64,000 nucleotides of DNA from the NCBI GenBank assembly GCA_965208385.1, contig CBDBOO010000064.1:1-64000 (forward strand), in the 5' to 3' direction. The stretch's first letter is position 1; every line of letters begins with the position of its first letter. Source of the DNA: Endozoicomonas sp965208385. GTDB taxonomy: Bacteria; Pseudomonadota; Gammaproteobacteria; Pseudomonadales; Endozoicomonadaceae. Positions 54,913 to 64,000 of this stretch are shown in pieces. The notes under the pieces were generated by a model that saw only the letters and a list, made by a program, of their open reading frames with translations, was not told the origin of the DNA and ran no database searches. Made by a program: the position numbers and the translations under genes.

Positions 54913-55506
54913 ATGAATAATGGGAAAAATACTCAGGGCGGAATAATTCTCGTCCGTCACGGGGAAGCAGAACATAATATTGCACAGGTATTTAATAGTT
55001 ATCCTGGGAATTCAGGCTATAAAATAGCCCGCCTTACTCCTACAGGGCGGGAACAGGTTGAAAATACTGCCAGATTGATGATTCAGCAGGGCGTGAGCAG
55101 GGAAAATGTCAGTAAAATAATATCATCACCTTTACCAAGAACGGTTGAAACGGCAGAGATACTGATGAGTCGTTTGAATGTAAGAGAAGTAGACACTGAG
55201 GTGGATGCCAGACTCATTGAGTTGAATATGGGTGCAAGGGAAGGGCAGTCAATCTCTGACTTTAACGATGGTGATCCCTGGTTTCCGGATAATCCGGAAC
55301 AGTTTGGTGGAGAAAACACGAATCAAGTCATGGAACGAATGGGTAATCTTTTACAGTCTATAAAAAATAATCCCGAATACAGTATTGAAAATAAATTCAT
55401 CATTATTATCAGTCACGGGACTCCCATTTTCTGTGCTCTGAAGCACCTTACCGGACAGGGAGACAGACTGAATACCGCCGGATATAGAGTTGTTTCTTAC
55501 CCGTAG
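54913..55506 (+). CDS. Histidine phosphatase family protein
   Basis: 197 residues. LVRHGEAEHN (phospho-accepting His in RHGE), LTPTGREQVE, IISSPLPRTVETAEIL, LIELNMGAREGQ and IIIISHGTPIFCALKHL (second His) are the branch-1 phosphoglycerate-mutase-like motifs. The key RHG, Arg, Glu and His residues are present, so activity is expected, on an unknown phosphorylated small molecule or protein. Confidence 0.88.
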   Translation: MNNGKNTQGGIILVRHGEAEHNIAQVFNSYPGNSGYKIARLTPTGREQVENTARLMIQQGVSRENVSKIISSPLPRTVETAEILMSRLNVREVDTEVDARLIELNMGAREGQSISDFNDGDPWFPDNPEQFGGENTNQVMERMGNLLQSIKNNPEYSIENKFIIIISHGTPIFCALKHLTGQGDRLNTAGYRVVSYP

Positions 55507-55563
55507 ATTGTATAAAGGCTGTGGAAGGCTGATTGCAATGAAACAGCCATCCACCTGCCCAGT

Positions 55564-58494
55564 TCAGCTTTCGAATATTTTTACAATTTTCTGTAATTCA
55601 ACCACTTCAGATTCAGGGATTTCCTGTTGGGGCATTGCTTTACGGACTTTTGCAGTCAACTGACGGGAAAAAACCTGATATAACACCCGGGTTTTTATTG
55701 TGAGGGGATACTTCAGTTCCTGGGGTAAGTTGAAGGTTTCAATCCGTGTTTCATCCGCCTGAATACGAGTATCTTTGGCGATTTTGTCGATCCGCCAGAA
55801 ACGCTGTCCAACAGGAATACCGTGTTTGTCAGCACCTGATTTTATAAATTTCCGTGCATCCGCTGGTATATAACCCTCTTTCATCACACCACTTTCAAAG
55901 ACCACCTTGTTGTTGGCATCTGTTGCGATCACTTCCAGCCAGACCTGCCGGCGGGCTCCACCGGGCATGGCATGACCGGAATTGACATTGGTAATACTGG
56001 CTTTCAGCTGGCTGCCCAGTTTTGTTACTTCCAGCTTCAATGAAGCCTTGAGCATATCTTTGCTCAGTTTTGCATGTTCTTCATTTCGCATACCGGTGAA
56101 ATAATAGTTTCCACCGGTAAAATTATGAACACGAATATCAGACTTCATCGGGCCGTCGTTGGTTGACAGACCACCAACACGATGAGTGAAATCAACGACA
56201 TCTGCCGTCATATGACAGTCAATACAGCTTTTGTTCTCAGCCGGATTCGCTGGATTATTATAGCGGGAGGCCTGCCACTCACCGAAGTTATCATTGATAT
56301 TTGCGCCGGGACCCGAGGTGAATTCATTGTGGCAGGTAGCGCAGTACAGGGAGCTGTTATACAGATCCTTATTGGAGTATGACGCTTTGTGATGTTCTGG
56401 CGCAGCGTTGATCTGGCTTTCTGCCAGCCATTGAGTCAAACCACGGTTGGCCCTTTCAAAAATATAACCATCCCGATCTTTCAGATTGACGGTCAAATCA
56501 GCATTACCCCCCGCATTCTCTGCCTTGGTAATTCGATGACAGAATACACAGCCTGTGCCTACTTCACTGACTGCCCCCGATTCCTGATAAGCAGCCATCA
56601 GCGCATTGCCCTGTTTGTCGTACACATCACCCAATGCTTTCAAGGGACCTTTATCACCATTGATCACCATTTGAGGCGCGTGGCAGCCGCGACACAGGGT
56701 TCGGAATTCTTCCCCTTCGACATCTGCCGCATAATTTTCATGTTGACGATAATAGGGATTATCCATTTGCATGCCATGGTTGGAATCTGCCCACTGGTTA
56801 TAGATTGTTGTATGGCAGGAAGCGCAGGATGCCGAATTCAGCCATTCTTCCTTATGGGTATAGCGTTTATCATCGTCCAGTTTCAGCCAGGTAGAAAGGT
56901 AAGGCAGGTTTTCTCTGGCTGTGATATACCGATTCAATGCCGACATCATTCTGACCGCTTCCTGTGGCGGATTGTCGATATTAACTTTTTCTGCTTCCGG
57001 GGTGACCGGATTGGCACCCATCCCTCCCTGAGTTTTCTGGATTATATCGATATAGGCTCCAACAGGATCGCCGGCAATCATTTTATGGACATCGGAATGA
57101 CCGGTCAGGGCGTTGTCGAAACGATCTTTTTTTCCGTCCTGCATCAACTGGCGGTTAGTAAAGTTGAATCCATCGAAGTGACAGGAATTACAGCTCATCC
57201 AGAAATCCCCGGTCATGGGGAAGTCAGGATAATCAGTCGGATTGGCGTTGTTAAACAGGGTTTTACCAAGGCGCATATCGCCTGTCAGCGGATCGTTACC
57301 AACCAGACTGGCAAAGTCGGGTTTCACTGGTTTTGCTTTACCGAAAGGGCCGGGAGCACCGGTATTGAACTTGACCAGATCAAGACTCATGGCATTCTGT
57401 ACAAACAGGTCCTGACCTTCAATTAACAGACCTCGGGGGTTATCGCCGGGAATGTTACGGTAAATCTGTGTGGCTTTGACACCTCCCTGAAATTTTTTAC
57501 GACGATGGCGTTTTTTGTTTTTCTTGCCCTGACGTGACAGGTCAAAGACCATAAGATCTTCAGAACCGGCCAATGAGACAAAAAGTTTCTTACCATCGTC
57601 TGCAAATACTGCATCATGTGGATTGGAAACAATACGGGTTTTATTGCCACTTTCGACAATATTGATCTGCCTGAACAGTTGTTTGCGCTCCTCAGTAATC
57701 TCCTTTTCGTCGCCAGGTGTCAGGTCGAGAATGGATATGGCAGGAAAGACGGTAGATTGAAACTGGAAATTCTGAGTAAACGACCATAGTACATGGGGCA
57801 GCCAGGCTCTGGAACCATCAGGGGATATAGCAATGTTATCCAGTAACCTGGGTTTGCCCTGGGGTGTGGTACGCTTTTTATCAACCGGTGTATCAACCAG
57901 CTTAATTATTCTGCTCAGTGCCGGTGTTGCTGTACTGACATCGTAAATTGAAACTTCACCTGACAGTGCATGGGTCATAAGGAGGCGTTGATCATTGGTC
58001 AGGGCGAGGCCTCGTGGTGTATCTGCGGTATCAATCGTCTGGGTGATTTCACCTTCTTTACTGATGACAAGAAGTTTTCGGCCTTCAAACGCAGTGGCAT
58101 AGAACTGGTTGTTTTTATCGTCAAAGAGTACGGCAAAAGGTCTGGCCGGTGTTTTAACGCGCTGTTTTTCTTCCAGAGTTTCAGCATCCAGCAAAATCAG
58201 CTCATCAGCCAAATAATCAGAAGCCAGTAAGCGGCTCTGGTCGCTGTTAAAAGCCAGTCGACGAATGTCTTTACCCAGTATGGTCTCTTTAATGAGATCA
58301 CCGGAGTATCTGTCAATAATACTGACACTGCCGCCATCAAAGTTGCTGCTGTAGATTTTTGACTTGTCTTGAGACCAGCGAATGGAGGTACTTTTGTCGG
58401 CAGAGTAAGCCGGTTGGAATACCACCAGAGTGCACAGTGAAATAAACTTCAGGCAGCGCCTGAAAAAATGACCACTCATAAATTCCTTAACCAT
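55564..58494 (-). CDS. Exported beta-propeller/hexaheme cytochrome c
   Basis: 976 residues with a signal peptide (FISLCTLVVFQPAYSADK; starts at 58494 or 58479). Residues 35-390 are YVTN-like repeats (SIRWSQDKSKIYSSNFDGGSVSII ... RRLAFNSDQSRLLASDYLADEL), i.e. a beta-propeller. Six c-type heme sites follow: CNSCH (~433), CASCH (~555), CRGCH (~602), CVFCH (~651), CATCH (~719), CIDCH (~760). The C-terminal 180 residues form an Ig/beta-like part (GHAMPGGARRQVWLEV). The mix suggests an extracytoplasmic electron-transfer enzyme. Function is unknown; it precedes iron-transport genes on the same strand. Confidence 0.85.
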   Translation of the reverse strand: MVKEFMSGHFFRRCLKFISLCTLVVFQPAYSADKSTSIRWSQDKSKIYSSNFDGGSVSIIDRYSGDLIKETILGKDIRRLAFNSDQSRLLASDYLADELILLDAETLEEKQRVKTPARPFAVLFDDKNNQFYATAFEGRKLLVISKEGEITQTIDTADTPRGLALTNDQRLLMTHALSGEVSIYDVSTATPALSRIIKLVDTPVDKKRTTPQGKPRLLDNIAISPDGSRAWLPHVLWSFTQNFQFQSTVFPAISILDLTPGDEKEITEERKQLFRQINIVESGNKTRIVSNPHDAVFADDGKKLFVSLAGSEDLMVFDLSRQGKKNKKRHRRKKFQGGVKATQIYRNIPGDNPRGLLIEGQDLFVQNAMSLDLVKFNTGAPGPFGKAKPVKPDFASLVGNDPLTGDMRLGKTLFNNANPTDYPDFPMTGDFWMSCNSCHFDGFNFTNRQLMQDGKKDRFDNALTGHSDVHKMIAGDPVGAYIDIIQKTQGGMGANPVTPEAEKVNIDNPPQEAVRMMSALNRYITARENLPYLSTWLKLDDDKRYTHKEEWLNSASCASCHTTIYNQWADSNHGMQMDNPYYRQHENYAADVEGEEFRTLCRGCHAPQMVINGDKGPLKALGDVYDKQGNALMAAYQESGAVSEVGTGCVFCHRITKAENAGGNADLTVNLKDRDGYIFERANRGLTQWLAESQINAAPEHHKASYSNKDLYNSSLYCATCHNEFTSGPGANINDNFGEWQASRYNNPANPAENKSCIDCHMTADVVDFTHRVGGLSTNDGPMKSDIRVHNFTGGNYYFTGMRNEEHAKLSKDMLKASLKLEVTKLGSQLKASITNVNSGHAMPGGARRQVWLEVIATDANNKVVFESGVMKEGYIPADARKFIKSGADKHGIPVGQRFWRIDKIAKDTRIQADETRIETFNLPQELKYPLTIKTRVLYQVFSRQLTAKVRKAMPQQEIPESEVVELQKIVKIFES

Positions 58495-58524
58495 AGAGTC
58501 TGTGTAAGATTCATCCGGAAACCC

Positions 58525-59949
58525 TTACCAGCCGGATTCAATAAATCGATAAAGATAAAGTGTTTTTTCGCCCGTAAATCTGGCTGGGAATGTAGCAATT
58601 AATTGCATTCCGGTTTGTTCTTTGCCGCTGAGCCGATAGCCCCCGCCTGCTTGCAAAAGGGCTTCGCTACTTGGGTAGTACATGTCGTATATCTGACAGT
58701 CTGGGAGGGTCTGTCGCAATAAACTGACTGCATAGTTACTGGCAATATTACTGCCAGTCTTACTACTAGCGTTACTACTAGCGCTACTACCAATCTGTCC
58801 GGAATTATTATCACAGGCATTCATCTGAAACCATTCAATAGCCTGCTCTGTGGGTGACTGGACAGTGGTAAAGCGAACAGATGAAAGAAACAGTACAAGA
58901 CTTATGAATACGATCAGAAGGCAGGCCCACAGGCGGTCGGAGATCTGTGTTATCAGTATCGGTATCCACAGCATAACCACCGGAAGTATATGTCTGGGAT
59001 TGTCCGGGTTTTGGGCACACAGCACCCAGCCGAGATAAATACAGATAACCAGTGCCAATGGGCGCAATGTGGCATTTTTCAGGGCAGAAAAAAGTGAAAG
59101 TGTCAGAGTCAGCAATAATGGCCAGCTGTATATTTCGGCAAGATTGAACAGCCATTGTTGCCAGGAAACGTCGCTTTCAGCGGTATTCCCCCAGATCTGA
59201 AAATGCCCCCGGGTAAATCTTAGTGCTTCATCAAAATAGGCCAGGCCGTCTCTTGCCAACACATAGAGTAATGAGGGCAAAGCGATAAGCAGAACCCCAA
59301 GCAGTCCTTTGCCGTATATCTTCAGGAAGTGCCGTGGCAGATGATTCGCTTGCATTGGAATCAATGGGATACAGACTGCCATGCCAATAGCCAATGGGAA
59401 GTATGAAGGGCGTGTGGCAAGCATGATGCCCAGAAGGATGCCGGAAAACAGATATCGCTGATGATAAACCATCAGCAGTGAACTGATGGCAAAGAGTAAT
59501 CCGGCTGTATCTGAAAGGCCGCTGAGGGCGGTAGCCGCAAGTAATGGTTGCAGGATACAGAGTAGTATCAGTGTGAGCAGCGGGAAGGTTGATAAGTGAC
59601 ACTGGTTGATATTCTGATAGAGAAGAATCAGCAGCCAGGGAATCAATGCAGCAGACATAAGGCTGGTCAAAACAACGGCCGTTTCACTGTCTGTAAAAGC
59701 ATTGGTTACCCTGGCCAGGGCAATAAAGACGGGATATCCGGGGAAGTGAGGGCTTAACTCGACTACGGAGAATCGTTCTACGCCTCGGGAGAAAAACAGG
59801 GCATCGTCACTGCTGATCTGCAGCGGAAACTGGAACAACCAGATCAGCCAGACTCCCCAGGTGACAAACATCAGACAGGCAACAAAGCAGCGCAGTACAT
59901 TAGCGCTGATGGGTGGCCGTGATGTTTGGAGCTGTCCTGTAAGGTGCAT
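58525..59949 (-). CDS. GT-C-like polytopic membrane protein
   Basis: 474 residues, about 11 membrane helices. The first loop carries ISSDDALFFSRGVERF, i.e. a DD motif where GT-C glycosyltransferases (ArnT, Pmt, family 39-like) hold the catalytic acid, followed by HFPGYPVFIALAR. A middle part ILLGIMLATRPSYFPLAIGMA is also typical. It would use a lipid-linked sugar, but substrate and acceptor are unknown. Near the C-terminus is a low-complexity Ser/Asn stretch. The group is co-directional with the hexaheme gene. Confidence 0.65.
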   Translation of the reverse strand: MHLTGQLQTSRPPISANVLRCFVACLMFVTWGVWLIWLFQFPLQISSDDALFFSRGVERFSVVELSPHFPGYPVFIALARVTNAFTDSETAVVLTSLMSAALIPWLLILLYQNINQCHLSTFPLLTLILLCILQPLLAATALSGLSDTAGLLFAISSLLMVYHQRYLFSGILLGIMLATRPSYFPLAIGMAVCIPLIPMQANHLPRHFLKIYGKGLLGVLLIALPSLLYVLARDGLAYFDEALRFTRGHFQIWGNTAESDVSWQQWLFNLAEIYSWPLLLTLTLSLFSALKNATLRPLALVICIYLGWVLCAQNPDNPRHILPVVMLWIPILITQISDRLWACLLIVFISLVLFLSSVRFTTVQSPTEQAIEWFQMNACDNNSGQIGSSASSNASSKTGSNIASNYAVSLLRQTLPDCQIYDMYYPSSEALLQAGGGYRLSGKEQTGMQLIATFPARFTGEKTLYLYRFIESGW

Positions 59950-59957
59950 GATGCTGT

Positions 59958-60524
59958 TTATAAACCGTAGATTTGCAGTGCTTTCATCAGTAGCTGGTGA
60001 GAGCGAGTCAGGGCTTCCAGATCAGCAGGCTCTGCGCCAACACCGAAAACACCGGGATTACCGATAGCTTTCAGAGCCCCCTGAATAGCCTGTACTGACA
60101 TGGAGCGTTCTTCAGGTGCCAGTTGTGGTGTCAGTAAATCCAGAAACAGTTTACTTTTAACCACCATAACCTTGGCAACCTGATAGTCATTGATATTCTT
60201 CTCAGCGCCGGTGATACGACGGTCAATCTCTGCGGTATAAATCTGATTCAGGGTGTGATTTACCTGCTCGGGCTTTTTCTCGGCAAGCGCTTGGCGCATC
60301 GGTGTATCCAGATCTATTCCATACTCTGTTTTGAAGTAAAGAACCTCATCGGCCAGTTGGCTGTAAATGCTGGTGGCCGCTGAAAAGTCGCCACTGTGTA
60401 CGGCAACAAGCAGTGCTTCACGGCCGTCAATTAGAGGCTCTTTTCCTGCAGCCGAATAGGTATAGGCTTCAGTCAGGGCACTGAATGAAAGCAGCAGTGC
60501 AAAAAACATACTGACTTTTTTCAT
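59958..60524 (-). CDS. Small exported helical protein of unknown function
   Basis: 188 residues with a signal peptide (MKKVSMFFALLLSFSALTEAYT). The rest is helical (DGREALLVAVHSGDFSAATSIYSQLADEVLYFKTEYGIDLDT ... EKNINDYQVAKVMVVKSKLFLDLLTPQLAPEER). No Cys and no heme site. No family recognised. It lies between the GT-C-like gene and the flavoprotein gene, with spaces of 8 and 15 bp, so it is probably in the operon. Confidence 0.7.
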   Translation of the reverse strand: MKKVSMFFALLLSFSALTEAYTYSAAGKEPLIDGREALLVAVHSGDFSAATSIYSQLADEVLYFKTEYGIDLDTPMRQALAEKKPEQVNHTLNQIYTAEIDRRITGAEKNINDYQVAKVMVVKSKLFLDLLTPQLAPEERSMSVQAIQGALKAIGNPGVFGVGAEPADLEALTRSHQLLMKALQIYGL

Positions 60525-60539
60525 TTTACAGACTCCTGA

Positions 60540-61961
60540 TCAGGCGACACTCTGCACCTCAATCACCACATTTTCATTTCGGAAATCGAATATTTCACGA
60601 CGCTTGTCTTCATCATCAATAATGGAACGGGCAGCCAGTTGTCCCATTTCCATGGCTGTATCAGTAAATATATAACGGAAAGAACCCTGTCTTCCGGACA
60701 TGATCAGGTTGTCAAACTGGCAGAGATGAGTGATGGCCTTTTCGCGTTTGTCCTGATATTGCACGTCCATCAACGGGTAAGCATGTTCGGTGTATGCGGT
60801 AAAGTATTCACCGTTAGATAGATTACGATTCACGCCCAGTGTTTCAAGATCGGACAAAACCCTGTCCCGAAGCTTGCCGCCCTCCATATTCCAGACATCA
60901 TCGCCCTTGTTGCACGGGATTTCGATCATAACTGACGTCTTACCCTCCGGAGCCATAAAAGGCGATCTGCGACGGGGTTCCTGCAGCCGGGTTCCCAGAA
61001 TTTCCGGATCAGAGAGATATTGCCAGGTGTTGTCGGAAATGTTTTCAGTGTCCATGGGCATATTAATGAATCGCAGGGAACGAAATTCCAGTCCACTGTC
61101 AAAATTGGTCATACGGCACATGTCAGACAGGGGAATCGTAGAGATAACAAAATCCACATCGATTTTCTGTGGCTGACCTTTTTCAATGATGCCAACGGCT
61201 GTAACACGATTTTCGGAAGTGTATATTTCAGCCACATCAGAATTAAGGCGAATATCGACACCCTTTTTAACCAGCTCGTCTCCAAGGCGTGTATACAAAT
61301 GCCCAAATCCCAGCTTCGGATAACGGTACTTGCGGGCGTAGGTACGTGGTGTATCTTTCTTCTGTGGCAGCAAACGACGGGCTACGTCTTTCAGATCCAG
61401 CAGGCTGATACGCTGGGATGCCCAGTCAGCAGACAGGCGAGTTGGTGATATACCCCAGAGTTTACCGGTGTAGCCTTCAAAGAAGTGCTTGTAGAGCGTT
61501 CTTCCAAAGCGGCTCTCAATCCATTCGGCGAAGCTGGAATCTCGACGGTTCTCCGGACGCTTTTTAAATGGTAAAAGCAGCAGATCAACCAGAGCACCGA
61601 AGAGCAGAGAGAATGGCGCGTTTTTCAGCAGATCGCCAATGGCCAGAGGGTACTGATAAATCCGGCCTTTGAAACGGATGACACTTTTTCGTTCGGCGTA
61701 GAGTAGGTCATCGGCCATTAATTCGTCGACAAACTTGAGCAGATCCGGGTTATGGGTAATAAACCGGTGTCCGCCATAGTCAAAACGATAGTCACCATGC
61801 TTTCCTTTAAATTTCAAAGTGGCGCACATGCCGCCCACTTTGTTATCCCGCTCAAGAACGGTGACTTTATAACCGGCTTTATTCAGTTCCCAGGCGGCCA
61901 TCAGACCGGCTGGGCCACCACCCAGAACAGCAACATGTCTGTCTGCTTTTGTTTTACTCAT
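60540..61961 (-). CDS. FAD-dependent oxidoreductase, UDP-galactopyranose-mutase-like
   Basis: 473 residues from the ATG at 61961 (MSKTKADRHVAVLGGGPAGL), which overlaps the stop of the FTR1 gene by 4 bases; a longer frame to 62018 is less likely. FAD-binding GGGPAGLMAAWELNKAGY, the ERDNKVGGMCAT motif and DYRFDYGGHRFI are conserved in the amine-oxidase/protoporphyrinogen-oxidase/UGM-like family, with the C-terminal YIFTDTAMEMGQLAARSI. A sugar-related or carotenoid-like substrate cannot be decided. The next genes suggest a role in an envelope process. Confidence 0.82.
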   Translation of the reverse strand: MSKTKADRHVAVLGGGPAGLMAAWELNKAGYKVTVLERDNKVGGMCATLKFKGKHGDYRFDYGGHRFITHNPDLLKFVDELMADDLLYAERKSVIRFKGRIYQYPLAIGDLLKNAPFSLLFGALVDLLLLPFKKRPENRRDSSFAEWIESRFGRTLYKHFFEGYTGKLWGISPTRLSADWASQRISLLDLKDVARRLLPQKKDTPRTYARKYRYPKLGFGHLYTRLGDELVKKGVDIRLNSDVAEIYTSENRVTAVGIIEKGQPQKIDVDFVISTIPLSDMCRMTNFDSGLEFRSLRFINMPMDTENISDNTWQYLSDPEILGTRLQEPRRRSPFMAPEGKTSVMIEIPCNKGDDVWNMEGGKLRDRVLSDLETLGVNRNLSNGEYFTAYTEHAYPLMDVQYQDKREKAITHLCQFDNLIMSGRQGSFRYIFTDTAMEMGQLAARSIIDDEDKRREIFDFRNENVVIEVQSVA

Positions 61962-62773
61962 ACTGGTTGATAACTCCTGTTCCAGAAGCGAATAAAGACG
62001 ATGAGGTACAGCCCCCACACCAGTAACTGGAGGAGCCCGGGTGACGAGTTATAACCAAATAATGCTCGCAGGAAGGTTCCGAACAACCCTCTATCATCAA
62101 TAATATGGGAGATGTTAAAGATGGCTGCTTTTAAAATCGGTAGTACTTCAGCTGCCTGCAGCATATTGATCGCAGACGAGAGCAATCCGGCAGCAATGAT
62201 AATTATCAGTAAGCTGGTCCATCGGAAAAACGGTTGCAATGATATCTGGCGGGTGCTTCGCAGCAGCATCCAGACAAGCAGTACTGACGCCAGTAATCCC
62301 AGAAAACCACCGATTAATCCGCCCTGCAGGGTTACTCCCTGCCCGGAATAAACCAATGCAGAGAAAAACAGAATGGTTTCGAACCCTTCACGCAGTACAG
62401 CAAGAAAAGACAGGAAAACCAGCCCGAACAGATTGCCAGTGGTCACATACAACTCAACATTTTTCTGCATTGTTCCTATCTGAGCTTTTGCGTGAGCCTG
62501 CATCCAGACTGCCATATAGCTTAATACAGCCGTGGCAAACAAGAGGATTCCGGCCATCATCAGGTTGCGGTAATGTTCGCTGGAAAACTGGTCAATCAGC
62601 ACCTGGAATACAAAAGCAATGACCAGTGATAACAGTAGACCAACAGTGACACCAATATAAATATACTTGTTATGTCGTGAAGCATTGAGCCGTGCAAGAT
62701 ATGACAGGGCTATTCCCACAAGCAGAAAAGCTTCCAGACCTTCACGAAAAGTAATTAGAAAACTTGCAAACAT
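61958..62773 (-). CDS. FTR1-family iron permease
   Basis: 271 residues, seven membrane helices. The two REGLE-type iron-binding motifs are visible: FREGLEAFLLVGI near residue 10 and LREGFETILFFSAL near residue 128. The family carries ferric iron after oxidation of Fe2+ (Ftr1, EfeU). No EfeO or EfeB gene is adjacent, but imelysin genes (EfeO-related) are encoded 20 kb away in a Fur-type operon. Translationally coupled to the flavoprotein gene. Confidence 0.9.
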   Translation of the reverse strand: MFASFLITFREGLEAFLLVGIALSYLARLNASRHNKYIYIGVTVGLLLSLVIAFVFQVLIDQFSSEHYRNLMMAGILLFATAVLSYMAVWMQAHAKAQIGTMQKNVELYVTTGNLFGLVFLSFLAVLREGFETILFFSALVYSGQGVTLQGGLIGGFLGLLASVLLVWMLLRSTRQISLQPFFRWTSLLIIIIAAGLLSSAINMLQAAEVLPILKAAIFNISHIIDDRGLFGTFLRALFGYNSSPGLLQLLVWGLYLIVFIRFWNRSYQPV

Positions 62774-62821
62774 CAGTATTTTCCTGATGGACCTGATAGT
62801 AATGAACGACGGCTGAATGAC

Positions 62822-63307
62822 TCAGCGGTCACCACAGAAAACGTTTAGTACCGTCCAGCGTATGGCATGCCGGAAAACTACAGGGATCAGCAGTATTGAG
62901 CTGTAAAAATGTGCGTCCTGAATAAATTGTCCGGCAAGATTTCCCGGGTTGCCATAAATTAACAAATAGATGCCGCTGGACGTGCAAATAATCAACAACC
63001 ACTCGACCAGTGTTCCCGTTGCTTTGAGAAATTTATTTTTTGACCGACTGATCAGGCTTCGGTGTGATGTCCAGAATAAGCCAACCAGCAAAGGATAAAA
63101 TGTTAGCCCTGCCAGAATATGAGACAGCAGCATTACCCGTTCAATCTGCCAGTTTATGTCAATGAAATCCCAGACCAGAAGGCCTGAAAAAAACATCAAA
63201 TATAATGTTGCTTCAGCGTATTTATGCCGGTATGCCAGACGTTGCCATCCCGCACGAAAACTGCTTATTAACCCTGTTAAAGGAAGATGACTGGCTGGCG
63301 CTGGCAT
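62822..63307 (-). CDS. Four-helix integral membrane protein
   Basis: 161 residues. Four hydrophobic helices: ATLYLMFFSGLLVWDFI, VMLLSHILAGLTFYPLLVGLFW, LVEWLLIICTSSGIYLLIYG and FYSSILLIPVVFRHAIRWTVL. Histidines in the helices (SHILAG and FRHAIR) would suit heme b ligation as in small cytochrome-b561/DUF-type proteins, but that is only inferred. It lies 48 bp upstream of the FTR1 gene on the same strand. Confidence 0.65.
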   Translation of the reverse strand: MPAPASHLPLTGLISSFRAGWQRLAYRHKYAEATLYLMFFSGLLVWDFIDINWQIERVMLLSHILAGLTFYPLLVGLFWTSHRSLISRSKNKFLKATGTLVEWLLIICTSSGIYLLIYGNPGNLAGQFIQDAHFYSSILLIPVVFRHAIRWTVLNVFCGDR

Positions 63308-63438
63308 AAATCCCCTGTCTTCATATCATTTTTTAGAAAAAAGAGTGTCAATCAGAACGGTAAAAAGGCACTGGTACATCATATGTACCGGCACCTTTAC
63401 ACTATTCTCTCAGAAAGACTGATTTTCAGTTTCGGAAG

Positions 63439-64000
63439 TTACTTTGCACTGACTCTGGCTTCTGCAGCCATCACCATGGCCGTACCAAATTGCCCACCGG
63501 CTCCGATAATCTGTGGTACACCGTCTTCATCAGTGTCTGTGGACGTGCTGCCTTTCAGCTGGTTTTCACCACTGTCACCCATCCATTCAGCCATCTGCAT
63601 ACCGCCATTAATAACGGTGCGGAACCAGCTTACATAGCGATTGGTCAGAGCCTGTAATTCCAGTTCTGGCTGATTTTCACCTTCTTCATTGAGCAGTTGT
63701 AGAATGGTTTCACGTAATCCACCGGAAATGGCTGCAGCAGTATATGGTGTGTGAATCGTAGCTTTGCCCGGCACCGTAGCCCAGGTACCCAGCTTTGAAT
63801 CAAACATGTGCTTTTCTACCGCCAGATAAATATTGCGTGCAGCGGTTCGGTAGGATGAATCGCCAGTGGCCAGAAACGCTGCAGAAAGGCCACGCAAAGC
63901 GGCAAACTGAGTATCCAGAGACTGACTTTTATTGACTTCCCCAGTCAGTGTAAGACCGTCGAATACCAGACCATTTCCTGCTGTCAGACGATTAACAATA
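63439..64000 (-). CDS. C-terminal part of an alpha-helical protein, start outside window
   Basis: 187 residues are visible (IVNRLTAGNGLVFDGLTLTG ... EARVSAK) and the frame stays open at the right edge. Signs of an alpha/alpha-barrel are seen (LRGLSAAFLATGDSSYRTAARNIYLAVEKHMFD), as in thioredoxin-linked or glycoside-hydrolase-like helical repeats. A short DTDEDGVPQ may bind calcium. Family not determined. It is the most upstream visible gene of the minus-strand group. Confidence 0.65.
   Translation of the reverse strand, partial: IVNRLTAGNGLVFDGLTLTGEVNKSQSLDTQFAALRGLSAAFLATGDSSYRTAARNIYLAVEKHMFDSKLGTWATVPGKATIHTPYTAAAISGGLRETILQLLNEEGENQPELELQALTNRYVSWFRTVINGGMQMAEWMGDSGENQLKGSTSTDTDEDGVPQIIGAGGQFGTAMVMAAEARVSAK

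Noticed and set aside
56389..57426. 345-residue plus-strand open frame opposite the hexaheme cytochrome
   Set aside because: Antisense shadow; the minus-strand frame contains all six CxxCH motifs and a signal peptide.
1..64000. CRISPR arrays
   Set aside because: The tandem repeats seen have units of 12-18 bp or 141 bp without unique spacers, and no cas genes were recognised.

Overview
The window looks like a chromosomal segment of a marine gammaproteobacterium of the Endozoicomonas type. This is inferred from gene content: a RAP-domain repeat protein, a eukaryotic-like Ser/Thr kinase, luxS/mtnN, a type VI secretion (T6SS) locus, an imelysin operon and a very heavy load of different insertion sequences. 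No rRNA, tRNA or CRISPR array was seen.

Layout. 0-3.3 kb: the C-terminally open end of an exported protein, a GNAT/SDR pair, then mtnN and luxS divergently arranged (S-adenosylhomocysteine detoxification and AI-2 synthesis). 3.4-10 kb: a mobile patchwork. A transposase gene is split by an IS66-type transposase plus a 909-residue signal-peptide/octotricopeptide-like repeat/RAP protein, followed by a decayed second luxS copy that carries a 232-bp miniature element. 10.2-13.1 kb: an OmpR/EnvZ-type two-component system and a PPOX-family flavoprotein. 13.3-25.2 kb: a minus-strand T6SS block, fha-tssJ-tssK-tssL-tssM. tssJ is split by an IS1634-type element (6-bp target duplication), tssK by a nested IS4-type array (11-bp duplication) plus a frameshift, and tssM by a homopolymer frameshift plus a truncated miniature element. 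Only fha and tssL remain whole.

25.3-36.1 kb: a GlxA-like AraC regulator, a frameshifted SGNH hydrolase, and an RND pump operon with a divergent TetR gene. Next is soxR cut in two by an IS607-type element (serine recombinase plus TnpB), with an intact sox-box promoter facing an MFS exporter. 36.5-41.6 kb: a probable Fur-controlled operon (imelysin, di-heme DUF1111, imelysin, DUF1513), then a globin. 42.1-49.2 kb: an ISKra4-type element, a Ser/Thr kinase, two unrecognised proteins, a pterin-synthase-like protein without its usual metal ligands, and a DUF547 protein.

49.3-55.5 kb: bioA, an exported HAD phosphatase, a DAACS symporter and a histidine phosphatase, separated by dispersed repeat families. 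55.6-64 kb: a co-directional minus-strand group with an exported beta-propeller/hexaheme cytochrome, a GT-C-like membrane protein, a small exported protein, a UDP-galactopyranose-mutase-like flavoprotein, an FTR1 iron permease, a four-helix membrane protein and the C-terminal part of an alpha-rich protein.

Two themes recur. One is gene inactivation by diverse transposons whose exact target duplications can still be read. The other is short 12-18 bp tandem repeats and homopolymer-associated frameshifts; some of the latter could be sequencing errors. All domain calls come from reading motifs by eye, without database searches.
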